Notes: generated by a model from the letters alone, not told the origin. A DNA stretch of 49,732 nucleotides from Flavobacteriales bacterium UBA1112 (GCA_002313415.1 DCBH01000072.1:1-49732); one strand, 5' to 3'; counted from the first letter of the stretch, positions 24,729-33,243 are shown. Numbers and translations are program-made.

Positions 24729-26864
24729 ATGAATTCTGTGAAATTTGTTTGGCCTCTGACCATGTTCACTGCTGTGGGAATGTTGGTCGCTTGTGGCAAT
24801 TCTTCAGTCAACTCTATGAAATATCCTGAGACACGTATCGTTGATGTCATCGATACACTTTGGGCCACCCCAGTTGCCGATCCTTATCGATGGTTGGAAG
24901 ACGATCGTGATCCTGAGGTGGTTGAGTGGGTGGGTGAGCAAGCGTCTACTGCACGCGAGTTTTTGGATGCACTTCCCGAGCGCGAGGTCCTTCGTGAACG
25001 CTGCGAGGCCTTGTTTAACCATCCCAGAGTTGGAATTCCTCGTCGCATTGGGGAAAAAATATTTCTGACCCGCAACAACGGGCTCCAAAATCAGAGTGTC
25101 ATTTTTGTTCAGGAAGGAGAAGGTGAGGAGGAACGCGTTTTTTTGGATCCCAATTCTCTTAGTGAGGATGGAACAGTCACTGCAAACTTATCTGGGGCAT
25201 CTCCAGATGGGCGATTTGTGGTTGAAGTACGAAATGCCGCTGGCTCGGATTGGCAGGAGATGCGTGTGATTGATTTGGAGACTGGAAAGTCGACTGGTGA
25301 GGTTTTGGAATGGGTCAAATTTTCTGGTGCCTCTTGGATAGATGGTGGATTCTATTACAGCCGTTACCCAGCACCTGAAGGCTCCGCGTTCAGCGCCGAA
25401 AACACCTATCACAGTGTGTATTTTCATGAAGTGGGTCGGCCCCAATCTGAGGACCGATTGGTTTTTCGCAATGACGATGAACCCAACCGTTACCATTTTG
25501 CAGGGGCTACGGAAGATGGCAAATATGTGGTGTTGAGCACAAGCACTGGTACGGATGGGAACAGTCTTCACGTCAAATCACTTGAAGAGGACGGAGCACA
25601 ATGGAAGCCAATCGTCACGGGATTTAAACACAATTCATCCATGGTTGATCACGTGGATGGTGGTCTTTACGTCCTTACCGACATTGGTGCCCCGCGCTAT
25701 CGTTTGATTGCAGCGGACCCCGCTGACCCCTCCAACATGGATTTGTGGCGAGACGTTCTTCCTGAGTCTGAGGATTTGCTGGAATCTGTAAGCGTGGTTG
25801 GTGGACAATTGTGGGCCACTTATTTGCGCAATGCCTCAAATCGAGTCATGCGTTATGACCTCGACGGTTCAAATCCTCGTGTTGTATCCCTGCCCTCTGA
25901 GGTAGGCTCTGTTGGTGGTTTCGGTGGCAAAATGGATGCAACTGAGCTGTATTACGCGTTTACATCTTTTACCCAGCCAACAAGTATATATAAGCTGGAC
26001 ATTGCTACAGGACAATCTGCCTTGTGGAGCATGCCCGATGTGGCTTTCAATCCCGAAGAATTTGAGGCACATCAAGAATGGTATGAATCCAAAGATGGCA
26101 CTCCCGTTCCAATGTTCATTGTCCACAAGAAAGGCCTGGTGAGAGATGGTAGCAATCCCACCTTACTTTATGCTTATGGCGGATTCAACATCAGTTTAAC
26201 ACCGAGTTTCAGCGCGAGCAACATTGCATTTCTCGAGCGTGGAGGGATTTACGCCATGCCCAATTTGCGAGGGGGAGGAGAATTCGGAGAGGCCTGGCAT
26301 AAAGCAGGGATGCTTTTGGACAAGCAGAATGTTTTTGACGACTTTTTCGCTGCAGGAGAATATCTTGTTCGCGAGGGTTACACTTCTCATGACAAGCTTG
26401 CCATCGCTGGAGGAAGCAACGGAGGGTTGCTCGTTGGAGCCATCATGACGCAGCGTCCTGACTTTGCTCGTGTTGCCTTGCCTGCAGTGGGTGTCATGGA
26501 CATGCTTCGGTATCACAAATTCACGATTGGTTGGGGATGGATTCCCGAATACGGCTGTGCGGATAGCTCCAAAGCTGATTTTGAGAATCTTCTAGGCTAC
26601 TCACCTGTGCACAATTTGAGGAATGGAGTGATCTATCCCAGTACCATGGTGACCACTGCAGATCACGATGATCGGGTTGTTCCAGCTCACAGTTTCAAGT
26701 TTGCTGCGAGACTTCAGGCCACGCACAAAGGAACTCGCCCAGTGCTTTTGCGTGTGGAGACAAATGCTGGACACGGAGCGGGTAAGCCCATCGGCAAAAT
26801 CTTGGATGAGCAAGCGGACAAGTGGGCATTTGTATTGAATGAGTTGGACGCCATTCAACCATGA
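24729..26864 (+). CDS. Prolyl oligopeptidase family serine peptidase (S9A), lipoprotein
   Basis: About 711 residues. A lipoprotein signal (TAVGMLVAC, lipid Cys about 22) anchors it in the envelope. DPYRWLED opens the mature part, as in S9A enzymes; a seven-bladed propeller region follows (about 80-430), then the hydrolase domain with YGGFNISLTP, GGGEFGEAWHKAG, nucleophile GGSNGG at Ser563, TADHDDRVVPAHSFKF with the Asp, and TNAGHGAGKP with the His. It cleaves short proline-containing peptides, probably in the periplasm or at the surface. Full length and all catalytic residues are intact. It converges on the PNGase F homologue. Confidence 0.95.
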   Translation: MNSVKFVWPLTMFTAVGMLVACGNSSVNSMKYPETRIVDVIDTLWATPVADPYRWLEDDRDPEVVEWVGEQASTAREFLDALPEREVLRERCEALFNHPRVGIPRRIGEKIFLTRNNGLQNQSVIFVQEGEGEEERVFLDPNSLSEDGTVTANLSGASPDGRFVVEVRNAAGSDWQEMRVIDLETGKSTGEVLEWVKFSGASWIDGGFYYSRYPAPEGSAFSAENTYHSVYFHEVGRPQSEDRLVFRNDDEPNRYHFAGATEDGKYVVLSTSTGTDGNSLHVKSLEEDGAQWKPIVTGFKHNSSMVDHVDGGLYVLTDIGAPRYRLIAADPADPSNMDLWRDVLPESEDLLESVSVVGGQLWATYLRNASNRVMRYDLDGSNPRVVSLPSEVGSVGGFGGKMDATELYYAFTSFTQPTSIYKLDIATGQSALWSMPDVAFNPEEFEAHQEWYESKDGTPVPMFIVHKKGLVRDGSNPTLLYAYGGFNISLTPSFSASNIAFLERGGIYAMPNLRGGGEFGEAWHKAGMLLDKQNVFDDFFAAGEYLVREGYTSHDKLAIAGGSNGGLLVGAIMTQRPDFARVALPAVGVMDMLRYHKFTIGWGWIPEYGCADSSKADFENLLGYSPVHNLRNGVIYPSTMVTTADHDDRVVPAHSFKFAARLQATHKGTRPVLLRVETNAGHGAGKPIGKILDEQADKWAFVLNELDAIQP

Positions 26865-26937
26865 TGGCTTCCATTCTCCGGTGTTGAGCCACATCAGCAC
26901 CTGATGACTCACATTCTCCATGACTGAGAAGATGAAA

Positions 26938-28164
26938 TCAGTCGTAAGATTCTTGGATTTCGATACAGCCAGCAAGGTTCCAGAAGTTGAACTCATTTTC
27001 GCTCCACGGTTGGGCGCCTGGAACGTCAACGTGCAGGATGTGCCTTCCTGCACCAAGTCGTCCAAGAGCAATGCTTCGAGGAATTACCCAATCTCCTGGA
27101 CACCAATTGGACCGACTAAGGTCTGAAGAGGCCACGCGTTCTGTGAGAGTGTCACCACGATAGACATAGGTCGAAGGCCAAAATCCGCTTGTGGGATTGA
27201 ATCTTCGGAATGCGCCGCAATCGTCGCGCCAAGGCGTCCAAGCATCTATGGTGTCGCCGTCGAGGACCAGGGCATGAGGCTGTTTTGTAAACTCATCTCC
27301 ACCTGCGTGGCCGCCGTGACCAGTGGTGAGAAAGTGCAGGGTCGTTTCACCGGGATGTTGAAGCTTGAATTCGATGCGTAGGGCAGAATCAGGGAGCTGT
27401 GTGAAAGGTCGTTGGTCGTGTGCAAGTTTTGTGGTGTTGAACAATGGCATGATGAGATGTTCCGAAGCCCAATCACAAGGCAGGGGGCTTTCTAGTACAT
27501 GAAGGCTTGCAGTCAAGGTGTAGCCCTCCGAGGTCCACGTGTCGATGTAAGCTCCTATCCAAATTGTATCGGCGGATTCAAGCCAAGGTTGGAGGTAAGA
27601 CACATCAGCTTTCCATGAAGCACTATCTGCCCAGCGAGACACAGCTTTTGGACGATAATTGTTGGCGCGATCGTTTTGGCTGAAGTGCCCGACTCCAAAT
27701 GGGGTGATGAATCGCATCAGTTCTAGGGGAGGTTGTCTCACCCCCTCTTGAACGATTCCCGCAAATCTTGTCGTGTCGGCGTCATCGCCGTCAAGCATGC
27801 GGTTTAAATAGTCTCGTCCAGCGTCACCTGCAAAAGCAAAGAGGCTGCCGCTTTTGTCCCACGGATCTCCTGAAGATTTGATGGACACCTCGAGTTCGAT
27901 GTTGCAACGTCTTGGATGAACTGGAATGGCCAAGGGCTTGAGTAAAATGCGTCCCGCATCAAGGCGAAAAGCACCGTCCTCCATGCACATGGAATCGGAG
28001 TGCATGTCAGGGTTAAAGTTTACCGTTTCGTTTTGCCAGATTTCAAGATGCATGGATCCAACTGCGGGTGCATCCAATAAAAGACTTCTTGAACATGCTG
28101 GAAAGCACAGCATGAATGTGGACATGAAAAAGCCGAAGAAAAAGTGAACATGCCTTTGGGTCAT
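26938..28164 (-). CDS. PNGase F-like peptide-N-glycosidase homologue, lipoprotein
   Basis: About 408 residues; lipoprotein signal with FPAC, lipid Cys24. Recalled alignment to Elizabethkingia PNGase F places landmarks in order: PWDKSG (Asp103) on catalytic Asp60, RFITPFGVG on RFITPYWVG, YIDTW (Asp208) on YTETW carrying Glu118, GGDEF (Glu291) on Glu206, and RSNWCPGD on RAGWCPGM. So two of the three active-site acids are kept and Glu118 is replaced by Asp. The final NEFNFWNLAG matches the C-terminal domain. If active it would release N-glycans from glycoproteins at the cell surface. Family assignment is by motif; activity is unproven. Confidence 0.8.
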   Translation of the reverse strand: MTQRHVHFFFGFFMSTFMLCFPACSRSLLLDAPAVGSMHLEIWQNETVNFNPDMHSDSMCMEDGAFRLDAGRILLKPLAIPVHPRRCNIELEVSIKSSGDPWDKSGSLFAFAGDAGRDYLNRMLDGDDADTTRFAGIVQEGVRQPPLELMRFITPFGVGHFSQNDRANNYRPKAVSRWADSASWKADVSYLQPWLESADTIWIGAYIDTWTSEGYTLTASLHVLESPLPCDWASEHLIMPLFNTTKLAHDQRPFTQLPDSALRIEFKLQHPGETTLHFLTTGHGGHAGGDEFTKQPHALVLDGDTIDAWTPWRDDCGAFRRFNPTSGFWPSTYVYRGDTLTERVASSDLSRSNWCPGDWVIPRSIALGRLGAGRHILHVDVPGAQPWSENEFNFWNLAGCIEIQESYD

Positions 28165-28255
28165 GCCCGCAAGTTCGACATCATCTCGACATAAGTCTAG
28201 ACTTGCTTAGGACTTTGAATGCAAGAAACGGTTCCCCAAAGGCTCGTTTTCCGAG

Positions 28256-28789
28256 TTATTTCGCCGAGGTCAGTGCATCGATGACATCAATCATTTGAGA
28301 GAATTCTTCTTCATCAAACAAGCGAGTCAACATGGCTATGCGGCCACTGCGATCGACCACAACATTGCGTGTGACTCCCGCTTTTGGTTCAGCAATGCTG
28401 TAAAAAACTTGACCACCGGGGTCTGGGCACATGGGGTAAGTCACTCCCATACGTTCGGAAAATGCAGCGACTTTATCGTGCGGCTCATCTAGATCGACAC
28501 CCAAAAGCAAAAACGGGCGATCTTGAAAAGATTGCCACACTTCGGACTCCAAATGAGGCATCTCTGCTCGACACACGCGACACCAGGATGCGGTGAATTG
28601 CAGCACATAGGTTGTGCCGATTAGAGAACTTTTTGTGTAGGTGTTTCCTGCGAGGTCGTGAAGCACAAAGTCAGGCATTTCATCGCCCATTTGAACCGTA
28701 AAACCTCGCGAATTGACTTGGGCAAATGACGCGTTGAGGCCCGCCAAAAGCCAGCTCGAAGCTAAAAGATAGAGGTGTTTGGCCTTCAT
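28256..28789 (-). CDS. TlpA-like thioredoxin-fold protein, exported
   Basis: About 177 residues with a signal peptide (to ASFAQ). MGDEMPDFVLHDLAGNTYTKSS opens the AhpC/TSA-type fold (residues 34-55), and FTASWCRVCRAEMP carries the CRVC redox motif at Cys70/Cys73. It ends with GVTRNVVVDRSGRI and the usual C-terminal helix. TlpA-like proteins reduce disulfides or deliver reductant in the periplasm. It lies between the PNGase F homologue and the nitric oxide synthase on the same strand, but gaps of 91 and 39 bases leave operon membership open. Confidence 0.88.
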   Translation of the reverse strand: MKAKHLYLLASSWLLAGLNASFAQVNSRGFTVQMGDEMPDFVLHDLAGNTYTKSSLIGTTYVLQFTASWCRVCRAEMPHLESEVWQSFQDRPFLLLGVDLDEPHDKVAAFSERMGVTYPMCPDPGGQVFYSIAEPKAGVTRNVVVDRSGRIAMLTRLFDEEEFSQMIDVIDALTSAK

Positions 28790-28828
28790 GAGAGGTCGGT
28801 CACTTCGACATGAAAATAGAGGGAAACA

Positions 28829-30139
28829 TCATTTCCAAAAGGATTTAAGGGTTCTGCCTAAAGATGAGAAGGGACAACGCTTAGGTACATCTTCTTCAGG
28901 AAACGCGTCTGTTGCCAGCAGGCGGTGAGTCTCCTTGGCTTTGGATGTAAATGTCATTCCGTTCACACGCGGAGGGGGTTGATAGAAGTAGTTGGTGTGA
29001 GTGATTACGCTGTTCGTGAAATGTCGGTGGTATTGTGGAGTCAAGCTGCCGGACATGGGTGGAGTCAACCACGACCAATCTCCCGGGACCTCTCGTCCTT
29101 GTCGCTCCTCAGCTTGGCACCATTGCTCAAATGCGCGGCCAATTTGGTGATGGTCGCCGACTGTGACCCCAGCGGCGTCAAAACTCGCCAGCAGCGCCTG
29201 ATTGAGCCGAACCAAGGCTTCGTCTTGCCATAGGCCACGTCGCAATTTTGTGGCGATGCCACAAGACTCTGCCCAAGGTTTAAGAACATTGTATCTGTCA
29301 GGGTCCGTCAAGTTTCTCGCCGCAATTTCAGTACCGAGGTAATGCCCATTGAATGGGGCAAAAGGATAAATCACGCCTCCAATTTTCAATGCCATGTCTG
29401 CCAAGATCGGCACGGCATACCACCTCAATCCAAGATTCTTTGTCGCTGGAAAATCCGGATGTGCAATGGGGATGTCGTGGGGGGACAAATTGCCGTCGTG
29501 AAACGGATCTACGGGCGTGTGGGCCCGTCCTGATTCCACTAGGACCCAGGGCAGTGGGGTCCAAGGAGTTTCTTTGGTATCCCATCCCTGATTGATACAG
29601 TACTTTGTCAAATCGATGCTGTCCGGATCACCCAAGACCTTTCCATGGGCTTGCTCAAATCCAGCGTAGCGAACCAATTGGTGGTTGGCCATACGCCATG
29701 GCACGTCCTCGCTTGACTGCGCCTGAGGAAAGATTGTGATGACGTTGCTGATTTTTCCGCCGTTGAATGCAGCATTGACGTGGCACTTGAGGTGTGAGAC
29801 GGCCTCATCGAGGCTGTCGCATTTGCGTGCGTCGTGAACTTGAAGGGTTCGCCAAAAATGTCGTCCGATGCACCGATTTGAATTGCGCCATGCAAGTCTA
29901 GACCCAAACTCTAACTCCTTATAGTTGTGTTTATAAGTTCCAGTTGACTCAATTTCAGATTGAATTTGTTTCCATCGCAGAGTGACATCGGGAATGTCCG
30001 CGCCTGCGACTGGGTCAGCAGCCATTGAATCCAAAAAAGCACGAGCTTCTTTTTTCAGTTGTTCCATTCCTTTCACACCAGCAAATGGCGAGATGGGATC
30101 GAGGTGGAATGGGGATGAATTGGCGCCAGACAAGTTCAC
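28829..30139 (-). CDS. nos: Bacterial nitric oxide synthase, oxygenase domain only
   Basis: About 436 residues if translation starts at GTG 30139, which lies four bases after an exact TACCTTTG promoter element; ATG 30067 (412 residues) aligns with the start of Bacillus enzymes and is the alternative. Signature residues: WRNSNRCIGR with heme-ligating Cys90, ITIFPQ, NHQLVRYAG, RWYAVPILADM, APFNGHYLGTEIAARN with the arginine-binding Glu271, DHHQIGRAFEQW and GDWSWLTPPMSGS for pterin/heme contacts. It converts arginine to NO and citrulline in the cytoplasm. There is no reductase domain or neighbouring reductase; electrons may come from the flavodoxin encoded in this window or a general reductase. 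Confidence 0.93.
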   Translation of the reverse strand: MNLSGANSSPFHLDPISPFAGVKGMEQLKKEARAFLDSMAADPVAGADIPDVTLRWKQIQSEIESTGTYKHNYKELEFGSRLAWRNSNRCIGRHFWRTLQVHDARKCDSLDEAVSHLKCHVNAAFNGGKISNVITIFPQAQSSEDVPWRMANHQLVRYAGFEQAHGKVLGDPDSIDLTKYCINQGWDTKETPWTPLPWVLVESGRAHTPVDPFHDGNLSPHDIPIAHPDFPATKNLGLRWYAVPILADMALKIGGVIYPFAPFNGHYLGTEIAARNLTDPDRYNVLKPWAESCGIATKLRRGLWQDEALVRLNQALLASFDAAGVTVGDHHQIGRAFEQWCQAEERQGREVPGDWSWLTPPMSGSLTPQYHRHFTNSVITHTNYFYQPPPRVNGMTFTSKAKETHRLLATDAFPEEDVPKRCPFSSLGRTLKSFWK

Positions 30140-30143
30140 GGAG

Positions 30144-30151
30144 CAAAGGTA
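30144..30151 (-). promoter_or_regulatory. -7 element of the nitric oxide synthase gene
   Basis: TACCTTTG, an exact TAnnTTTG match, followed by CTCC and an in-frame GTG. This spacing mirrors other genes in the window and decides the proposed start. Confidence 0.55.
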
Positions 30152-30198
30152 CGCCTGTAATGCAGCAAGAGGAGGGGCATTCACGACCTTTGGCAACC

Positions 30199-30930
30199 AT
30201 GAGTGAGTCATTATCACAAGGAACCCGAATCAACAAATACCTCAGTGAGGTAGGTCATTGCTCGCGCAGGGCTGCAGATGCACTGATTGAAGAAGGCAGA
30301 ATTACCATCAATGGGGTGGTTCCTAAAATGGGAACCCGTGTGCAACTCGGAGACGTGGTCGCGGTGGATGGAGTCGAAGTAGCAACAAGCGATCAAGAGC
30401 GAATCATCATCGCATATCACAAGCCTGTGGGTATCGTGTGCACAACGGACCGGCGACGTGAAAAGGACAACATCATTGATGCGATTGATTTTCCAACTCG
30501 GATTTATCCTATTGGCAGATTAGATAAAATGAGTGAAGGGCTGATTTTTTTGACCAACGATGGAGACATCGTCAACGACATTCTTCGGGCGCGTTTTGGG
30601 CACGAAAAGGAGTATCACGTGACGGTCAATGCACCTGTTACCGGAGAGTTCCTCAAGAAGATGTCAGAAGGAGTTCCCATTTTAGATACCGTTACGTTGC
30701 CTTGTGAAGTGAATGCCACTGGCCCGCAATCATTCAAAATCATCCTGAAGCAGGGACTAAACAGACAAATTCGGCGGATGTGTGAGGAGTTGGGTTACCG
30801 AGTCCGACGACTGAAGCGCGTACGCATCATGAACGTCGAACTCGGAGATTTACCCGTAGGTACGTATCGCCACTTGGATGACCCTGAGCTTCGCAAGCTC
30901 AAAGCACTTACACGAGAGGCAAAAAATTAA
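30199..30930 (+). CDS. rluF: 23S rRNA pseudouridine synthase RluF-like
   Basis: About 243 residues from ATG 30199, where the S4 domain begins (GTRINKYLSEVGHCSRRAADALIEEG spans residues 8-33); the longer frame upstream overlaps the divergent synthase gene and is not coding. The catalytic motif is GRLDKMSEGL with Asp109, and FGHEKEYHVTV and LNRQIRRMCEELGY are typical of the RluB/E/F group; the HKPVGIVCTT and SEGLIFLTNDGDIVN wording is closest to RluF as I recall. It isomerises uridine to pseudouridine in large-subunit rRNA. Confidence 0.9.
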   Translation: MSESLSQGTRINKYLSEVGHCSRRAADALIEEGRITINGVVPKMGTRVQLGDVVAVDGVEVATSDQERIIIAYHKPVGIVCTTDRRREKDNIIDAIDFPTRIYPIGRLDKMSEGLIFLTNDGDIVNDILRARFGHEKEYHVTVNAPVTGEFLKKMSEGVPILDTVTLPCEVNATGPQSFKIILKQGLNRQIRRMCEELGYRVRRLKRVRIMNVELGDLPVGTYRHLDDPELRKLKALTREAKN

Positions 30931-30958
30931 TTTTTACCGTGCTGTACTGGTTCAATTG

Positions 30959-32236
30959 TTACGCCTGCGCTTTGTTTGGAAATACGCGATTCGCAATCAG
31001 TGCGACCACTAGGCCAATGCCAAGGCCTTTGAGCAAATCGATGAATACGATGGCCAGAATGGTCACTAAAAAGGGAACAAACACGGTCATTCCACTGTCA
31101 AACATTTTCTTGAAAGTGGCTGGCTTGGCCAATTTGTAACCGACGACAAAAAGCACTGCGGCAAGACTGCCTAGTGGAATGTAAGTGAGCAGCGTCGGAG
31201 CAAAAAGGAAGAACACCAAGAGCCAGACACCATGAAGAATGGCACTCATCTTGGTTGCATTGCCTGTTTGAATGTTCGCCGAAGAACGAACAATGACCTG
31301 AGTGATGGGCAGTCCACCAATCAAACCACTCATTGTGTTGCCAACGCCTTGAGCCAAAAGTTCTCGGTTGGTTGGCGTAACTCTTTTCTGTGGATCCAAT
31401 TTGTCAGTGGCTTCCACGCACAGGAGTGTTTCTAAACTGGCAACAACGGCGATGGTGGCCGCCAAAATCCAGATTGCACTGTCCCCAATTGCAGTGAAGT
31501 CCGGGAAAGTGAAGAGCGCGCCCCACGCGGTAGGATCAATGCCGTTCGCGGCGTGACCTGTCGGAACATCCACCAATTGCTTTGCCGTCAAGGCACCGCC
31601 GCTGCTCTTCGTCAACAAATGAATTGCTACGCCTGCCATGACCGCCACGAGAGAACCAGACAACACCTTGGTAAAGCTTTGGGCTTTCATCAATGAAGTT
31701 TCCCACAACACGAGGATGCCAAGGCATACTGCCGTAACAAGCATTGCCGTGGGTGCGGTGTAAGCCAAATTGTCCCCTAACAGGAGCAAGACATCAAAGA
31801 CTTTGTCTGCTTTGGCTGTTCCTTCTGCGCCTGCATATCCAAGACCGTGAGGAATTTGCTTGATGAAAATGATGATGCCGATGGCTGCCAGCATCCCTTG
31901 GATGACACTGGCGGGGAAATACTTGCCAATGATTCCGGCGCGGGCAATGCCGAGTACAAGTTGGGCGAGACCACCGATGACCACGGCCAAGAGAAAGGCT
32001 TCAAAGCCGACCTCTTGAATGCCATCATACACGATGACTGCGAGGCCAGCCGCAGGACCAGATACACCGACGTGGCTGCCTGAGATGGGAGCGACAATGA
32101 TGCCGCCAATGATGCCCGCAATCACGCCGGCAATGGGTGCTGCTCCTGAGGCGAGGGCGATGCCCAAGCAAAGTGGAAGTGCAACAAGAAAAACAACAAT
32201 GGAAGAGGGCAAATCACGCCCGAGATGCTGAAACAT
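30959..32236 (-). CDS. SulP family anion transporter without STAS domain, putative bicarbonate importer
   Basis: About 425 residues with about 12-14 membrane helices. ALPLCLGIALASGAAP and GSHVGVSGPAAGLAVIV are the SulP/SLC26 N-terminal signatures, and IGGLPITQVIVRSSANIQTG the second core motif (split here at residues 315-335). The protein stops right after the last helices, so the cytoplasmic STAS domain of most SulP proteins is absent. SulP proteins carry sulfate, bicarbonate or other anions; the gene upstream in the same direction resembles an iota-class carbonic anhydrase, which favours bicarbonate. A similar SulP/carbonic anhydrase pairing is known in marine flavobacteria. Confidence 0.9.
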   Translation of the reverse strand: MFQHLGRDLPSSIVVFLVALPLCLGIALASGAAPIAGVIAGIIGGIIVAPISGSHVGVSGPAAGLAVIVYDGIQEVGFEAFLLAVVIGGLAQLVLGIARAGIIGKYFPASVIQGMLAAIGIIIFIKQIPHGLGYAGAEGTAKADKVFDVLLLLGDNLAYTAPTAMLVTAVCLGILVLWETSLMKAQSFTKVLSGSLVAVMAGVAIHLLTKSSGGALTAKQLVDVPTGHAANGIDPTAWGALFTFPDFTAIGDSAIWILAATIAVVASLETLLCVEATDKLDPQKRVTPTNRELLAQGVGNTMSGLIGGLPITQVIVRSSANIQTGNATKMSAILHGVWLLVFFLFAPTLLTYIPLGSLAAVLFVVGYKLAKPATFKKMFDSGMTVFVPFLVTILAIVFIDLLKGLGIGLVVALIANRVFPNKAQA

Positions 32237-32303
32237 GAGAAAAAGATTGAAAACGTCAGATAAACTTGTTTGATTCCGGCTCTGATTGCAGAGGCCTGGG
32301 CCA

Positions 32304-32612
32304 TCAAGAGGAGCGTTTATCTGGTGGGTCTAGCAATCTTGAAGCATACAAGCGTTCGTGCAGACTCATCTTGAGAAGGTGCGCATCGAAGTGACGTTCA
32401 AAGGCTGATGAGGCCTTCATGCATTCATCAATGGTAGTCTCATCCCATTCTAGCGACAATTCTTCGACTTCGGATTCCTGTTCGTTGTGTTCAAGTTCAA
32501 GGATGCCGATTGATTCATTCGCATTGAATCGGACGAACGGCAGAAACATCGTGGTCATCCAAATTGCCAAAATTGTGACGGCTGATGACTTTTTCCAGGC
32601 CAGGATTGTCAT
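32304..32612 (-). CDS. Small single-pass membrane protein between carbonic anhydrase-like and SulP genes
   Basis: About 102 residues from ATG 32612. One hydrophobic segment (AVTILAIWMTTMFLPFV, about 11-27) is preceded by KK and followed by a strongly acidic stretch (ELEHNEQESEVEELSLEWDE) and a helical, mixed-charge C-terminus (FERHFDAHLLKMSLHERLYASRLL). This gives a cytoplasmic N-terminus and an acidic extracytoplasmic tail, or a weak signal peptide. I recognise no family. Gaps of 43 and 67 bases put it in one operon with both neighbours, so a role in anion or CO2 handling is a positional inference only. Confidence 0.6.
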   Translation of the reverse strand: MTILAWKKSSAVTILAIWMTTMFLPFVRFNANESIGILELEHNEQESEVEELSLEWDETTIDECMKASSAFERHFDAHLLKMSLHERLYASRLLDPPDKRSS

Positions 32613-32655
32613 GGTTGGTGATGAAGAATCAACTGGAGTTGACGCAACAATTTGA

Positions 32656-33117
32656 TCAGGGGTTGTAAGGGAAAGAGGAATGGTGAAGGTCAATCTTCAA
32701 TGCGCCATTGACGAGTTTGTACCCAAAAGTGTATTCGACTTTGGCTTCATTGCCATCGAGGTCGGTGAAAAAGTAATTTCCCATTGCGATTGCTCGTTCT
32801 CCTTCGAGGATGAATCCTGTATTTTCAAATCGGACTTTGGTCCATGGATTGATGGCAAATCCGCCATCTTCTTGACAAGCACGGTCGTCTCCTGCAATAA
32901 AGTAAGAACGGGCCTCAGCTTTGGTTGCACGAAATTGCTCATTCGCACATTTGGTAGGTTTGAAGAGGACTGTTCCCAATTCGAACGCATACATCTTGTC
33001 TAAAAAATTACTGGCAAAAGTTTCGCATTCACCTCTTTGGTCGCGCAAAGCACCAATGGCTACAACCCCCGAGCCCCATTCGTCTTGGGCGGCAATAACT
33101 TGAGCTTGTTGAATCAT
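32656..33117 (-). CDS. Iota-class carbonic anhydrase-like protein (COG4337, NTF2 fold)
   Basis: About 153 residues from ATG 33117; upstream codons in the frame are not conserved-looking. The sequence follows the COG4337 pattern as I recall it: AQDEWGSGVVAIG, AFELGTVLFKPTK, SYFIAGD, GFAINPWTKVRFEN, AIAMGNYFFTD, VEYTFGYK, and the end LHHSSFPYN (His145-Ser148), corresponding to the HHSS-P signature of iota carbonic anhydrases. COG4337 members from an alga and a cyanobacterium were reported as metal-free carbonic anhydrases. Homologues are often mislabelled phosphoribosyl-AMP cyclohydrolase. It has no signal peptide, so it would hydrate CO2 in the cytoplasm. The next operon gene is a small membrane protein, then SulP. 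Confidence 0.7.
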   Translation of the reverse strand: MIQQAQVIAAQDEWGSGVVAIGALRDQRGECETFASNFLDKMYAFELGTVLFKPTKCANEQFRATKAEARSYFIAGDDRACQEDGGFAINPWTKVRFENTGFILEGERAIAMGNYFFTDLDGNEAKVEYTFGYKLVNGALKIDLHHSSFPYNP

Positions 33118-33166
33118 GATAAAGATTTTTTTGAACTGCGTCTTCGATAATAAAAATTGTCTGAGG

Positions 33167-33174
33167 CGAAAATA
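33167..33174 (-). promoter_or_regulatory. Possible -7 element of the carbonic anhydrase-like operon
   Basis: TATTTTCG, about 50 bases before the ATG at 33117, so this operon would have a normal untranslated leader, unlike many others here. Confidence 0.35.
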
Positions 33175-33243
33175 ACAGGTCCAAGGGCTTTTTAATGTCA
33201 AAGGTTGTCAACAGAGAAAAGTCCGTGGTGAGAAAGACGACCT

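Noticed and set aside
26892..26906. CATCAG-CAC-CTGATG hairpin between the S9 peptidase and the PNGase F-like gene
   Set aside because: Only a 6-bp stem with no U tract; too weak to call a terminator.
32656..33117. Phosphoribosyl-AMP cyclohydrolase label that such proteins often carry
   Set aside because: No HisI motifs and no his genes nearby; the sequence pattern is COG4337/NTF2-like.
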